Of a DNA stretch of 64,000 bases, positions 36,159 through 45,065 are shown one piece after another; position 1 is the stretch's first letter, and the number at the start of each line of letters is the position of its first letter. Where the stretch lies: NCBI RefSeq assembly GCF_039540975.1, contig NZ_BAABFL010000134.1:1-64000 (forward strand), given 5' to 3'. The notes under the pieces were generated by a model. It worked only from the letters and a program-made list of their open reading frames with translations, made no database searches and was not told the origin of the DNA. The position numbers and the translations under genes were made by a program. The DNA comes from Kistimonas scapharcae (GTDB taxonomy: Bacteria; Pseudomonadota; Gammaproteobacteria; Pseudomonadales; Endozoicomonadaceae).

Positions 36159-36926
36159 CTAAAGAAAATACCGCCCTGGAGACACCCCCGTCTGCCGCCG
36201 GAACATCGCAATAAACGCACTGTCACTGGCAAAGCCCAATTGAGCGCTTATTTTCGATACAGGTAACTTCTCAGATAACAATTCCATTGCTTTCAATAAG
36301 CGCAACTGCTGCCGCCAGGCACTGAAACTCATACCGGTTTCATGCCGAAAATGCCGGCTTATCGTGCGGCTACTGGCACCGACATCCGCTGCAAGCCGGG
36401 TCAATATACGGCCATCATCAGGATGTTGTAATAAATGATCCGCTATCCCCCGCAAGCGCCTGTCCTGTGGCAGAGGCAGCATGAGATCGGCACGAACAGC
36501 TCGGATTAATTCGTCCTGAAGAACAGTAGCAAGCCGCATTTCAGCCCCGTCCTCAGGATAGCCTGGCTGCCATTCACAGACTCGCAGGATCAATTCCCGA
36601 AAAAGAGGGGCGACATTTAGAAGACTCTGACTAATCGGCAGGGACGTGAAATAACGGGTATCAAAATACAGGCTGCGATAATGGAACCCCTGTGTACACG
36701 TACTATGCTCAACCCCCGGCGGTATCCAGGCGGCACGGTTAGGCGATAAGATACACAGCGTGTCCGCCATGGTAATCGTCATGCTGCCTTCAACGGCATA
36801 AAGAAGCTGGGCTTTCTGGTGCTGATGACTGGGCGATTCGTGGGGTCCGGAATCCACCGCAATTCCCATCAGCGGGCAATCCAGTGTGTCCGGATCCTGT
36901 ACATCATCATAGCGGTATAAGGGCAT
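36159..36926 (-). CDS. AraC-family regulator with N-terminal cupin
   Basis: A 255-residue transcription factor. The N-terminal cupin (about residues 15-110) shows HQHQKAQLLYAVEGSMTI and AAWIPPGVEHSTC; the C-terminal AraC/XylS domain has two helix-turn-helix units, ILTRLAADVGASSRTISRHFRHETGMSF and VSKISAQLGFASDSAFIAMFRRQTGVSPGRYF in outline. It is like the NimR/YdeK-type regulators that act on nearby transporters. It lacks the EutR layout (about 350 residues), so it is not assigned to ethanolamine control. No target operator is obvious. Confidence 0.9.
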   Translation of the reverse strand: MPLYRYDDVQDPDTLDCPLMGIAVDSGPHESPSHQHQKAQLLYAVEGSMTITMADTLCILSPNRAAWIPPGVEHSTCTQGFHYRSLYFDTRYFTSLPISQSLLNVAPLFRELILRVCEWQPGYPEDGAEMRLATVLQDELIRAVRADLMLPLPQDRRLRGIADHLLQHPDDGRILTRLAADVGASSRTISRHFRHETGMSFSAWRQQLRLLKAMELLSEKLPVSKISAQLGFASDSAFIAMFRRQTGVSPGRYFL

Positions 36927-37051
36927 CGTAATAGGTCATCAAAAAGCGGCAAAACGTGTCTGTTCATTGCATTATATGATCACCTGAAAGACAACCAATA
37001 GCACATCGCTGTCAGCCATACTTACCATAGCCCTGAACACTGAGAGAACGA

Positions 37052-37612
37052 TCAGTCCCGGGTGCCCTGTGGCGTGACAATATCCCAGAAGTCAGTCGGA
37101 TTCATGGAAAGTGTTTTACCCGGGCGCTGCAGATCCAGCGTATCCTGATACTTGTGAGCCTGCTCAAACAGCGCCAGGCACTCCGTTTCCATAACAGGAC
37201 CATCAATCACTACCGAGGCGTGTTCAAAAGTCCGGTTAAACATCCGTGAATCCATTTGATCCCCCCAACCCCATATATGATTGATCGCATTCAGCGATGC
37301 GCCATAGACTGCGCGGGATACCGAAAAACCCAGCAGGTTAGCCCAGAACAAACAGCCCATGCCCATAGGCTCAATCTCTGCGGTGGAGTAGAGCGTAAAA
37401 GTCTCCCCATTGTCCTGATATTCCGGCATTTCTGTTGCCAGCACATGAAGGGCCAGGGTTTCTGCATGATAGAGCGGACTGATATGGGCAGCATCCGTTG
37501 CGCGCACGAGAATATCGCCCGTCACATCATGCACAATCACTGCCGCAAAGGGCCAGACACGGTTCGTTTGGGCAAAGTCGATGGCCTCAGCCATGTAAGC
37601 AGTATCAGACAT
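37052..37612 (-). CDS. Cytidine/guanine deaminase-like protein with altered zinc site
   Basis: A 186-residue member of the CMP/dCMP deaminase superfamily (nucleoside or guanine deaminase type). The proton-donor motif is present as SPLYHAETLAL, but the second motif, normally T-x-E-P-C-P-M-C, reads TAEIEPMGMGCLFWANL, so one of the two zinc cysteines appears replaced. It may be inactive, use another ligand, or act on an unusual substrate. The start at 37612 begins MSDTAYMAEAIDFAQ, typical for the family; the longer frame to 37711 adds an unlikely hydrophobic leader. Confidence 0.75.
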   Translation of the reverse strand: MSDTAYMAEAIDFAQTNRVWPFAAVIVHDVTGDILVRATDAAHISPLYHAETLALHVLATEMPEYQDNGETFTLYSTAEIEPMGMGCLFWANLLGFSVSRAVYGASLNAINHIWGWGDQMDSRMFNRTFEHASVVIDGPVMETECLALFEQAHKYQDTLDLQRPGKTLSMNPTDFWDIVTPQGTRD

Positions 37613-37937
37613 ATGTAGACTCGTATAATCGCTAATTAACGCTTGGCTTAACAAAAATCTATCATCAACAAAATAGTTTAAAAAAATAAAAGAACGACAA
37701 AAAATGAACACATGACTTTCATGACGATTAAAATAGCAGTGTACTTATCCGCACCTAGAAACGTCCAAATAACATTTCTGTTAGAGATCTCAACTATTTC
37801 CAGCAATGCAATGATCATTTAAATGATCTGGTGGTCATAATCAGTGACCTTATATCAAATAAGGTTTTTCATTACAGCAGTTTCAATATAACCAGTGAAA
37901 CATGTATTCAACACCACAGTCTTTAGAGGTATAAGAT
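37613..37937. other. AT-rich divergent promoter region
   Basis: These 325 bases separate the deaminase-like gene (minus) and an effector-like gene (plus). The sequence is AT-rich with an ATCATTTAAATGATC palindrome near 37810-37824 that could be an operator. No gene is seen. Confidence 0.4.
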
Positions 37938-39284
37938 ATGGAAAGAACAGTACCAACAAGCCCACTTAAAAGCTCTTCACAAGAAAATCTTCCTGAACAC
38001 TTGTCTAAACTCGCAACAGAGGATACTACTCAGGTAAGCCAACATCAGACAGACACAATGGCACCACAAATTTCTAGCGAAAAACGTACGATTGCCGCGC
38101 AAACAAGTAATCCATTACAAGCACACGCCACCGCTATAAAAGAGCAAGCGCTAGGGGCTGAAGACTTTAAAAAAATTCAGTCTGCACTCGCCGGCAAAAC
38201 TATAGACTCAGGCAATTTGGATCTTTTCGAGGCATTTCAACGCGTGATGTCATTCGAAAAAACAGATATTGAAACGTTACGATTCGCCTACAAACTACGC
38301 ACAGCGCTTGAACCTGAAGATAAAGGCACAATGACCAAAGAACAAATTATAAGCTACTTGAAAAAGGGTAATCTAACTGGAGACGAACTCGCCTATTCAT
38401 GGATGGATTTATTTTTTCATACGCTGCTAATCCAGCATTTAGGAAATCAGGTCATTGATATCTTGAACAACAATGCCGAGATAAAAAATAGAATTGCAGA
38501 CTTATTCCCTGATGAGGATATAAAGGAAATAATTGCCGATTTAAAACATAAGCTCAGTATTCATGATTTAACAAAAGCACAAGATTTATATAAAGGCTAC
38601 CGCAGCCTGCCCACTGTTTTTCGTGGAGGTTACCCCACATTCATTGCAATCCAGGAAAACCCTGAAGGCAATCAGAATCTTGTAGCCATTGCTAATGCGA
38701 CGGATGAACATACCAGAAATGAAGACCACCATCCGGAATCCTATGTGACGCTGGTTGACCTAAAAACAGGCTCAACGCAAAAGCTACCAGGTGCCAGAAC
38801 GCTTCTCGCCAACATCAATGAAAGAATGCCTGATGGGACAGCATTCAAAACGCTTGAGGAACTCAATCATTTTGCCGATGATGATAATACGCTGACAAAC
38901 ACTGAAGCGGTACGTAGAAACCTTGAGCAAGCTGGATTTAAAATTCGCTATACGCAGGATAAGCCGATGAAAGCTGCTGCTATTCTGGAGTGGTTCGTGG
39001 ATGGCACTGCTGCCAGCTTCAGAAGTCCTGTGGTTTCATTAAGAATGTCTGAAGAAGCTTTAGCTTCACAGGGCGAGTTCAGCAAGAACAGGTTTGCTGG
39101 TACAGAGGTTAATTTCAGACAACAACCACAAAGAACAACATTCTGGGATTTTTTACCCGATTCATTAAAAGATCAGTGTATCCAATCAAGCGATTTATTG
39201 AGACCGCATCTATTTAAATCACTTATCCCCACTGATATTCCCGATGATGAACCTTATACATTTGGACAACTTCTGAATATCTAA
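37938..39284 (+). CDS. Hypothetical protein, putative effector
   Basis: A 448-residue soluble protein, AT-rich in codon use, without a signal peptide. Residues 1-75 are Ser/Thr/Gln-rich and probably disordered, a common feature of type III effector N-termini. The middle (about 85-220) is helical with many charged residues; the C-terminal half is mixed alpha/beta (YRSLPTVFRGGYPTFIAIQ, HHPESYVTLVDLKTGS). GAGGT stands before the ATG. I do not recognise a domain. It lies immediately upstream of the BMC alcohol dehydrogenase gene on the same strand, separated by a terminator hairpin. Confidence 0.65.
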   Translation: MERTVPTSPLKSSSQENLPEHLSKLATEDTTQVSQHQTDTMAPQISSEKRTIAAQTSNPLQAHATAIKEQALGAEDFKKIQSALAGKTIDSGNLDLFEAFQRVMSFEKTDIETLRFAYKLRTALEPEDKGTMTKEQIISYLKKGNLTGDELAYSWMDLFFHTLLIQHLGNQVIDILNNNAEIKNRIADLFPDEDIKEIIADLKHKLSIHDLTKAQDLYKGYRSLPTVFRGGYPTFIAIQENPEGNQNLVAIANATDEHTRNEDHHPESYVTLVDLKTGSTQKLPGARTLLANINERMPDGTAFKTLEELNHFADDDNTLTNTEAVRRNLEQAGFKIRYTQDKPMKAAAILEWFVDGTAASFRSPVVSLRMSEEALASQGEFSKNRFAGTEVNFRQQPQRTTFWDFLPDSLKDQCIQSSDLLRPHLFKSLIPTDIPDDEPYTFGQLLNI

Positions 39285-39301
39285 AAGTTATAAAAACAAA
39301 A

Positions 39302-39332
39302 GAGTAAGTGTCATACTAAATGGCACTTACTC
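39302..39332 (+). terminator. Terminator after the 448-aa effector-like gene
   Basis: GAGTAAGTGTCA pairs with TGGCACTTACTC (39302-39313 with 39321-39332, one G-T pair, loop TACTAAA), about 17 bases past the stop. Confidence 0.6.
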
Positions 39333-39565
39333 ATAACAATCTATTTTCATTCCATAAAAAATAAAATAGATAATGAGAACTGAAAACACTTATACAATGA
39401 CGGCACTATTCTCCGCTATTCTTTTAACCATCCGAATAGAGTACTTATACATTCTTGTTTTTTCCCACAAGCAAAACCTATTGCAGAACAGGTCAGGAAA
39501 CCGATCATTAAACATTGATCAATGACGGCATCACCGATGATTATACGACAAACACAACTCACTTT

Positions 39566-39579
39566 TTGACAAAAATCAA
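39566..39579 (+). promoter_or_regulatory. FNR/Anr-like box upstream of eutG
   Basis: TTGACAAAAATCAA matches TTGAT-N4-ATCAA at nine of ten positions, centred about 73 bases before the proposed TTG start. Confidence 0.5.
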
Positions 39580-39645
39580 TTTTTCCACTCACTACCATTG
39601 CTAGTTTATGTCCCTTATGAGTTGATCGACGATGGACAACGCGTT

Positions 39646-40995
39646 TTGACCAAAAAGCTAATCACCCCGGATAACCTGGAGAATTTCTGTACCGACGGCA
39701 CCCTTTACGTGGAGCCCGGCTACATCCTGACGCCCGGCGCCATCGATAAGGCCCGCCTCGCCGATATCACCATTCATCACGGCAAACCCCACCCGAAGGA
39801 GCCGCCGGCACTGTCCGAGGCGGGTCCCAGCCCCAGCGACCAGCACGCGGGCCATGATTTCATCATGCCGACCATCAACCTGCTGGGCAGTGGCTGTCTG
39901 ACGCGCGCCATCGGCAAGATCAAGGCCATGGATTGCAGCAAGGCACTGGTCGTCACCGACGCCATGCTGTGCAAGGTCGGCGTTGCCACCATCGTGACCG
40001 ATATGCTGTTCCAGCACGGGATTGATGCAGTAATCTACGACGGCACCTGCCCGAACCCCTCTGTCGCCAACGTGCAGTCCGGCCTGGGTCTACTGCGCAA
40101 GAATCGCTGCGACTTCGTGATTTCCCTGGGCGGCGGCTCGCCCCATGACTGCGCCAAGGCCATTGCATTGCTGGCCACCAACGGCGGCGATATCAGCGAT
40201 TACGTGGGCATTGACCGTTCCCACAGTCCGTCCCTGCCCCTGGTAGCCATCAACACCACGGCAGGCACTGCCTCCGAGATGACACGGTTCTGCATCATCA
40301 CCAATGAGCAGACCCATGTAAAAATGGCGATTGTTGACCAGAACGTAACACCCGCCATTTCCATCAACGATCCACAACTGATGCTGGGCATGCCGGCCAG
40401 CCTGACCGCTGCCACCGGCATGGATGCACTGACCCACGCCATTGAAGCCTACATCTCCACCCAGGCCACGCCCCTGACCGATGCGGTCGCCAGCAAGGCG
40501 ATGGAACTGATCGTGAAATACCTGCCACGTGCGGTGGAAAACGGTCAGGATGAGGAAGCCCGGGAACAGATGGCCTATGCCCAGTTCATGGCCGGCATGG
40601 CGTTCAACAACGCAGGTCTGGGCTACGTACATGCCATGGCCCATCAGCTGGGCGGCAAATACGGCCTGCCCCACGGCATCTGCAACGCGGTACTGCTGCC
40701 TTATGTGATGGCTTACAACATGGAAACGGCGGCCAACCGCCTGTCCGATGTCGCTTACTTCCTGGGTTGCCGTGTACACGGTAAAAATGCCCGTGAAGCC
40801 TCTGTGATGGGTATTGAGGAAGTCTGCCGTCTGTTGCTGAAGGTCAATATTCCCACCAGCCTGACCGCATTAAATGTCAGCGAAGCCGATATTCCGTGCA
40901 TGGCGGCAAACGCCCTGAAGGATGCCTGCGCACTGACCAATCCCCGCCAGGGCACCCAGACGGATATTGAACAGATTTTCCGCAACGCGCTGTAA
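39646..40995 (+). CDS. eutG: Iron-type alcohol dehydrogenase, EutG-like, with N-terminal TPxA module
   Basis: A 449-residue group III (iron) alcohol dehydrogenase, expected to reduce acetaldehyde to ethanol and recycle NADH in the compartment. The catalytic domain starts near residue 78 (MPTINLLGSG) and has GGGSPHDCAKA, NTTAGTASEMTRF and the metal-binding GYVHAMAHQLGGKYGLPHG. Residues 1-47 are an extra module, VEPGYILTPGAIDKARLADI at its core, followed by a Pro-rich linker (50-75). The TTG at 39646 is chosen because LTKKLITPDNLENF aligns end to end with MSKRLVTRNNITGF of the 97-residue protein at 21845; a longer TTG-initiated frame begins at 39598. It is the only plus-strand BMC gene here. 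Confidence 0.9.
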   Translation: MTKKLITPDNLENFCTDGTLYVEPGYILTPGAIDKARLADITIHHGKPHPKEPPALSEAGPSPSDQHAGHDFIMPTINLLGSGCLTRAIGKIKAMDCSKALVVTDAMLCKVGVATIVTDMLFQHGIDAVIYDGTCPNPSVANVQSGLGLLRKNRCDFVISLGGGSPHDCAKAIALLATNGGDISDYVGIDRSHSPSLPLVAINTTAGTASEMTRFCIITNEQTHVKMAIVDQNVTPAISINDPQLMLGMPASLTAATGMDALTHAIEAYISTQATPLTDAVASKAMELIVKYLPRAVENGQDEEAREQMAYAQFMAGMAFNNAGLGYVHAMAHQLGGKYGLPHGICNAVLLPYVMAYNMETAANRLSDVAYFLGCRVHGKNAREASVMGIEEVCRLLLKVNIPTSLTALNVSEADIPCMAANALKDACALTNPRQGTQTDIEQIFRNAL

Positions 40996-41005
40996 ATAGC
41001 CAAAT

Positions 41006-41034
41006 AGCGGGGATGCACTGACAGCATCTCCGCT
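41006..41034 (+). terminator. Terminator after eutG
   Basis: AGCGGGGATGC pairs with GCATCTCCGCT (41006-41016 with 41024-41034, one G-T pair), followed by TAATC, 10 bases past the stop. Confidence 0.6.
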
Positions 41035-41105
41035 TAATCACCCAATATGAGTAGCAGGACAAATGAATACATCAACAAAGGTTGATATTTATTCCGACAT
41101 CAATG

Positions 41106-42683
41106 TCACCTAAAGCCATGTTCCAAATGTGGCGATACACTCTGCACGATACCAAGCCTTTGAAGTATATAAATAACACCAGTTGGTGTAAGATGATTCG
41201 TACCTAAATCGCCCATTCTATCTAAAAACTGATCCATCCTTTGACGATTCACTCGTTTCAATCTGGTAATTTCCGATTGATCATCAGCCATTAGAATTTC
41301 TGATTGACCTTGATCTAGAGACGTCAAATCAACGTCTGATAACTCATCAATCATTAATGCTCTACTAAAGTCTTTCACCCACTCAAGACACATATCGTTG
41401 GCACCAGTGATTTCTCCTCTTATCCAAGGAGTGCCTATTACATCGACCATATAATCAAGCGCATTGTCTTTAGTCATTCTCCTCTTTACATCCTCTAAAA
41501 GCTGAGGGGGCACTTGATCCTGATAATTTTCTGCCTGCTTTGGATTAGCCAGCTCATTCCGTGCTATTCCATATTTATCAGAGTCTTTCGAATAGGCCAA
41601 ATGATTTATGATAATTCTTTTCAGTTCTACCATTTCTTTTTCTGCACGATCACTCAGAAGCCCTTGATTTTGATAATACTGTATCCTGTCTTCAATAATG
41701 CGCATTTTCCATTGATGGAGTCTCAATGCCATCCAAAGCCTGGCATGTCCTATAGCATCACTCTTTGCGTTATATTGATCACCAAGACCAACATATTTCA
41801 CAAAACACCCCTCTATAACATCACCTAACTGATCAACACAGGTGTTTGAAGCCTCTATTAGATTAGCGAGAATTTCACAACACTCCTCCTTAAACTCTCG
41901 CATTTCCTTCTCTCTATCTAATCTGCTTCTGTTATCCTGACGGTGTTCGATATCCTCCGTTCTTATTCCCCCCCTCCGTTGAGTAACCCTGACAACCTTC
42001 CGATTATCAATCCATGCTTTCTTTCGGATCATATAATTTATCAATGCAGAGAAGTAGCGATTTAGTTGATAATTATCCGGGCATTTTTTATAAATATCAC
42101 TAAACGCACTTTGCAAGTGTTCAACAGAAAAGTCAGGCCCGGCAAAACGGATAATCTCTGCGAACGGATTAGTGCTGAAATAAGACCAACCTGTCCTATC
42201 TCTCAATATTTCCCATGAATTTGCCTCGCGGTTATGCATACGGAAGATATCATCAAGATTGAAATTCCAGACGTCATCAACCAAATCAAAAGCGATCCGA
42301 GCGGGGCGAGCAGCACACTCAGCATGAATATCTTCCACTGCTTGGCACTCTCTTTCCCAGCGAGAATCCAATGCTCTCCAGTCATAAACCGTCAATTCAT
42401 CAGGCTGGTTACACATGGAATTTGGTTGTTTTTCAACGGATGCGTGATCTGCATTTTGTCTGCAGCAGAAGAAATTAACGATTGCATCAATACAAGAAAT
42501 CAAAAATTCCCGAATACGTCTTATACTGCAACAACAGGAGGCATTTGAATCTTCGATATATCTTTGTCTCGCCCCAGCATCAGATATGCGCCGAGAGCTA
42601 CCAGAACGAACGAGTGGATCTATCTCCCTATCATGCCTATATGCAGGCATATGGCCAGGCATTCGATTAAAACCGTATTCCAT
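41106..42683 (-). CDS. Putative effector, CCxIRRI family (long member)
   Basis: A 525-residue protein without a signal peptide and of unknown function. A basic N-terminus (1-45) precedes a Cys-rich hydrophobic patch: CCCSIRRIREFLI (50-62) then SCIDAIVNFFCC (63-74). NQPDELTVYDWRALD follows at about 94-108. The remainder is helical and highly charged. The patch, the NQP box and a later ECCEILANLIEA...KYVGLGDQY...HARLW segment match the 267-residue protein at 12956 in the same order. Paired Cys flanking a hydrophobic helix could be palmitoylated in a eukaryotic host, which is inference. AGGAG lies before the ATG. Confidence 0.7.
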   Translation of the reverse strand: MEYGFNRMPGHMPAYRHDREIDPLVRSGSSRRISDAGARQRYIEDSNASCCCSIRRIREFLISCIDAIVNFFCCRQNADHASVEKQPNSMCNQPDELTVYDWRALDSRWERECQAVEDIHAECAARPARIAFDLVDDVWNFNLDDIFRMHNREANSWEILRDRTGWSYFSTNPFAEIIRFAGPDFSVEHLQSAFSDIYKKCPDNYQLNRYFSALINYMIRKKAWIDNRKVVRVTQRRGGIRTEDIEHRQDNRSRLDREKEMREFKEECCEILANLIEASNTCVDQLGDVIEGCFVKYVGLGDQYNAKSDAIGHARLWMALRLHQWKMRIIEDRIQYYQNQGLLSDRAEKEMVELKRIIINHLAYSKDSDKYGIARNELANPKQAENYQDQVPPQLLEDVKRRMTKDNALDYMVDVIGTPWIRGEITGANDMCLEWVKDFSRALMIDELSDVDLTSLDQGQSEILMADDQSEITRLKRVNRQRMDQFLDRMGDLGTNHLTPTGVIYILQRLGIVQSVSPHLEHGFR

Positions 42684-42884
42684 AACTCCTAACGTCCATC
42701 TCTAAACAAAAATCCCCAATAATAAAAAGTATGTTTTTTAATTTAATCTGTTATCAAAACCAGTCGACATTTTTCATTTCACAGTATCTATAGACTGGTT
42801 TTAGATGTCATAGTTCATAAAATAAGGAAACAAGGACTTCCCTGAGATAACAGATACAGGAAAAAATTGTCCTTCACGTTCCAT

Positions 42885-43751
42885 TCAAGCGTTCTGGTTC
42901 GATGTAAAATGTGCGATTGAATGAAACACCAAGCTCACGATGACAATCCCCCCTCCAATAACAGCCCATAGAGTCGGTATCTCTCCCAGAACAAGGAACG
43001 CCCAGACAGGTCCCAGTGTTGGCTCCAACAACATCATCAATGTCACTTCCGGCGCCGGTACTCGCTTAGCGCCCTCGCCCAGCATAAAAAAGGCCAAACC
43101 GGATAACAGCCCCATTATTGCGAGTACCAGCAGCGACTGGAAACTAAACGATAATGACGGAACAAGCAGCAGACACCCGCTGGCCAATAGCATGCCGCCC
43201 CAACCGTAGACAGACATGACATTCATCCCTGATGCAGCACTGCGAATCACCGTTATATGGGCGGCAGTCAAGCAGGCACAAGCCAGTGCAAACAGATTGC
43301 CCTGCCAGTTTCCCCCTTGAATGTCCCCGGCAAAAACCACTGCAATACCTGTCGCCCCGCCCCCCATGGCCAACCAGGTTCGCCAGGGCGTTATCTCGCC
43401 CAGAAACAGCCGACCATATAGGGCAGCAAACATCGGCGTTGTGCTCAATATCACCAAAGCACTGGCAATAGTGGTATGCGTGATGCCCAGAACAAACATC
43501 ATACTGCTGGCGGCAAACAACACAGAACAAAACCAGGCACGGCGGCTTCCAGGCATAGCATGATGCCAAAAGTGTGAACGATGCCGCGCAGCGAGTATCA
43601 GGAACAATGCTGCAGCAATCATGGCGCCTCGCCAGAAGACAAGGCTCCAATCATCCACACCAGCCAGCCTGACCAGCACACCATCAGGTGTCAGACACAG
43701 GGCACCGGCAAATGCCAGCAAATGCCCCTGGCGGGAATGCGCTGAATGCAT
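42885..43751 (-). CDS. EamA/DMT-family transporter
   Basis: A 288-residue inner-membrane protein with ten hydrophobic segments in two EamA repeats, typical of drug/metabolite exporters. Signature stretches are FAGALCLTPDGVLVRL, MFVLGITHTTIASALVILSTTPMFAALYGRLFLGE (end of the first repeat, in outline) and EVTLMMLLEPTLGPVWAFLVLGE (end of the second). Substrate is unknown. ATGs at 43769 and 43817 are alternatives; 43751 was chosen because GGAGG lies upstream and the membrane domain starts soon after. Confidence 0.85.
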   Translation of the reverse strand: MHSAHSRQGHLLAFAGALCLTPDGVLVRLAGVDDWSLVFWRGAMIAAALFLILAARHRSHFWHHAMPGSRRAWFCSVLFAASSMMFVLGITHTTIASALVILSTTPMFAALYGRLFLGEITPWRTWLAMGGGATGIAVVFAGDIQGGNWQGNLFALACACLTAAHITVIRSAASGMNVMSVYGWGGMLLASGCLLLVPSLSFSFQSLLVLAIMGLLSGLAFFMLGEGAKRVPAPEVTLMMLLEPTLGPVWAFLVLGEIPTLWAVIGGGIVIVSLVFHSIAHFTSNQNA

Positions 43752-44018
43752 CAATCCGGTTTCCTCCATTGCGTCTCTGGTTGAATATGAAGCTCGTGCC
43801 CCTTCCAAAAGCGTCATCGATACCGTCGCTCTTCTCCATTCATAGTATGAGTGAAATGCCTGAAAACCAATGTCCTACCTGAAGATGCGGAGTCCATCAC
43901 ACGGGAAAACCATGGATTGCCAGCTCAGCGCCACTCCTGCCGCCTTGGGTTTCGATGGGTGAAGCAGACAAGATACAGACTGGTGGTGCACCACCAGGCA
44001 CAGTAAAGACGGTACCAC

Positions 44019-44900
44019 TTAGGCAAGCGACGCCCTGAGAAAGTCCAGAAAAGCACGCACCTTGCCAGAAACCAGTGTTCGATTCAGATAAATGGCGTAG
44101 GTGGCACTTAAGTTTTCCTGCGGACTGAAACGATGGCTCGGCAGCAGGGGAACCAGCTCTCCACGACTCAGTTCATCTTCCACAGCCCAACGCGGTATCA
44201 GTGCAATACCACCATGGTTCAGTACCAGTTGTTTCTGTCCCTGTACCGTATTGACCGTGAGTGAACCTTGGATAGGCAGGCGAGCTGGTTGCTCATCGAA
44301 CAGGTACCATTCCCGCCAGCCAGCATAACCATAACGAATGCATTGGAACGCTGTCAGTTCATCGGGGGTTGATGGTTGGCCCTGCTGAGCAAGGAACGCG
44401 GGGGTTGCGCAAAGCAGGAAGTCATTGTCAGCCACCTTGGTGGCAATCAGGCTGGAATCCGGCAATCGACCACTGCGAAGGGCCACATCAATATTTTCAT
44501 CCACCAGATCGACCACTCGCTCCGTCAACTCAATATCGACGGCAATGTCCGGATAGCGAGCCATAAAGGCGGGTATCAAGGGCAGTACGACGCTCTCACC
44601 AAACCCCACCGTCATACTGAGCCGCAACCTTCCACGGGGTGTATCGGACAACGCATGAACCGCTCGGCGGGCCTCCTCCAGCTCCTGCAACACATGACGG
44701 GAATACCCGTAATACTGGCGACCCGCTTCCGTCAGACCAATACTCCGTGTCGTGCGGTTAAGAAGTGCGATTCCCAGCTCTTTCTCAAGCGCAGTCACCT
44801 GACGTGAGACCGATGACGGCTGTACATCCAGCACACGCCCTGCTTCCGAGAAACTACCGGTTTCCACCACCGCATTAAAGTACATAAGACGTGTCATCAT
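44019..44900 (-). CDS. LysR-family transcriptional regulator
   Basis: A 293-residue LysR regulator. The N-terminal winged helix-turn-helix is clear (FNAVVETGSFSEAGRVLDVQ, SSVSRQVTALEKELGIALL, residues 8-50), followed by a substrate-binding domain of two alpha/beta lobes with RLRLSMTVGFGESVVLPLI and RYGYAGWREWYLF. It resembles the CrgA/AaeR-like group controlling quinone oxidoreductases. It is divergent from the dehydrogenase gene at 45066, with a palindromic site between them, which suggests direct control. Confidence 0.92.
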   Translation of the reverse strand: MMTRLMYFNAVVETGSFSEAGRVLDVQPSSVSRQVTALEKELGIALLNRTTRSIGLTEAGRQYYGYSRHVLQELEEARRAVHALSDTPRGRLRLSMTVGFGESVVLPLIPAFMARYPDIAVDIELTERVVDLVDENIDVALRSGRLPDSSLIATKVADNDFLLCATPAFLAQQGQPSTPDELTAFQCIRYGYAGWREWYLFDEQPARLPIQGSLTVNTVQGQKQLVLNHGGIALIPRWAVEDELSRGELVPLLPSHRFSPQENLSATYAIYLNRTLVSGKVRAFLDFLRASLA

Positions 44901-44952
44901 CGTAAGCAGTTTCTACCAGCATCCGGTTTACCTTGAGCATCCGTGCGGCAAC

Positions 44953-44973
44953 TTATGCCACCTTTGCGCATAA
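44953..44973. promoter_or_regulatory. Candidate LysR operator
   Basis: TTATGC-N9-GCATAA is a perfect 6-bp palindrome in the 165-base gap between divergent lysR and the dehydrogenase gene, in the form expected of a T-N11-A LysR recognition site. Confidence 0.5.
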
Positions 44974-45065
44974 AGCAAAAATCCTTTGCCGGACGCTGCC
45001 TTGTGGGCGGGAACCCGCCCCCCTAGACTGCGTTTATCTTTTTTGAGCTGGATGAGAACTGTTCC

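Larger units (their letters stand above)
39285..39645 (+). promoter_or_regulatory. Intergenic region with terminator and eutG promoter area
   Basis: The first part holds a terminator (39302-39332). The rest is AT-rich and contains the FNR-like box at 39566-39579. In-frame codons upstream of the eutG start are open to 39598 but encode nothing conserved. Confidence 0.5.

Noticed and set aside
36159..36926. EutR, the ethanolamine operon activator
   Set aside because: The protein is AraC-type but only 255 residues with an N-terminal cupin and is not next to a eut unit; EutR is about 350 residues without this layout.
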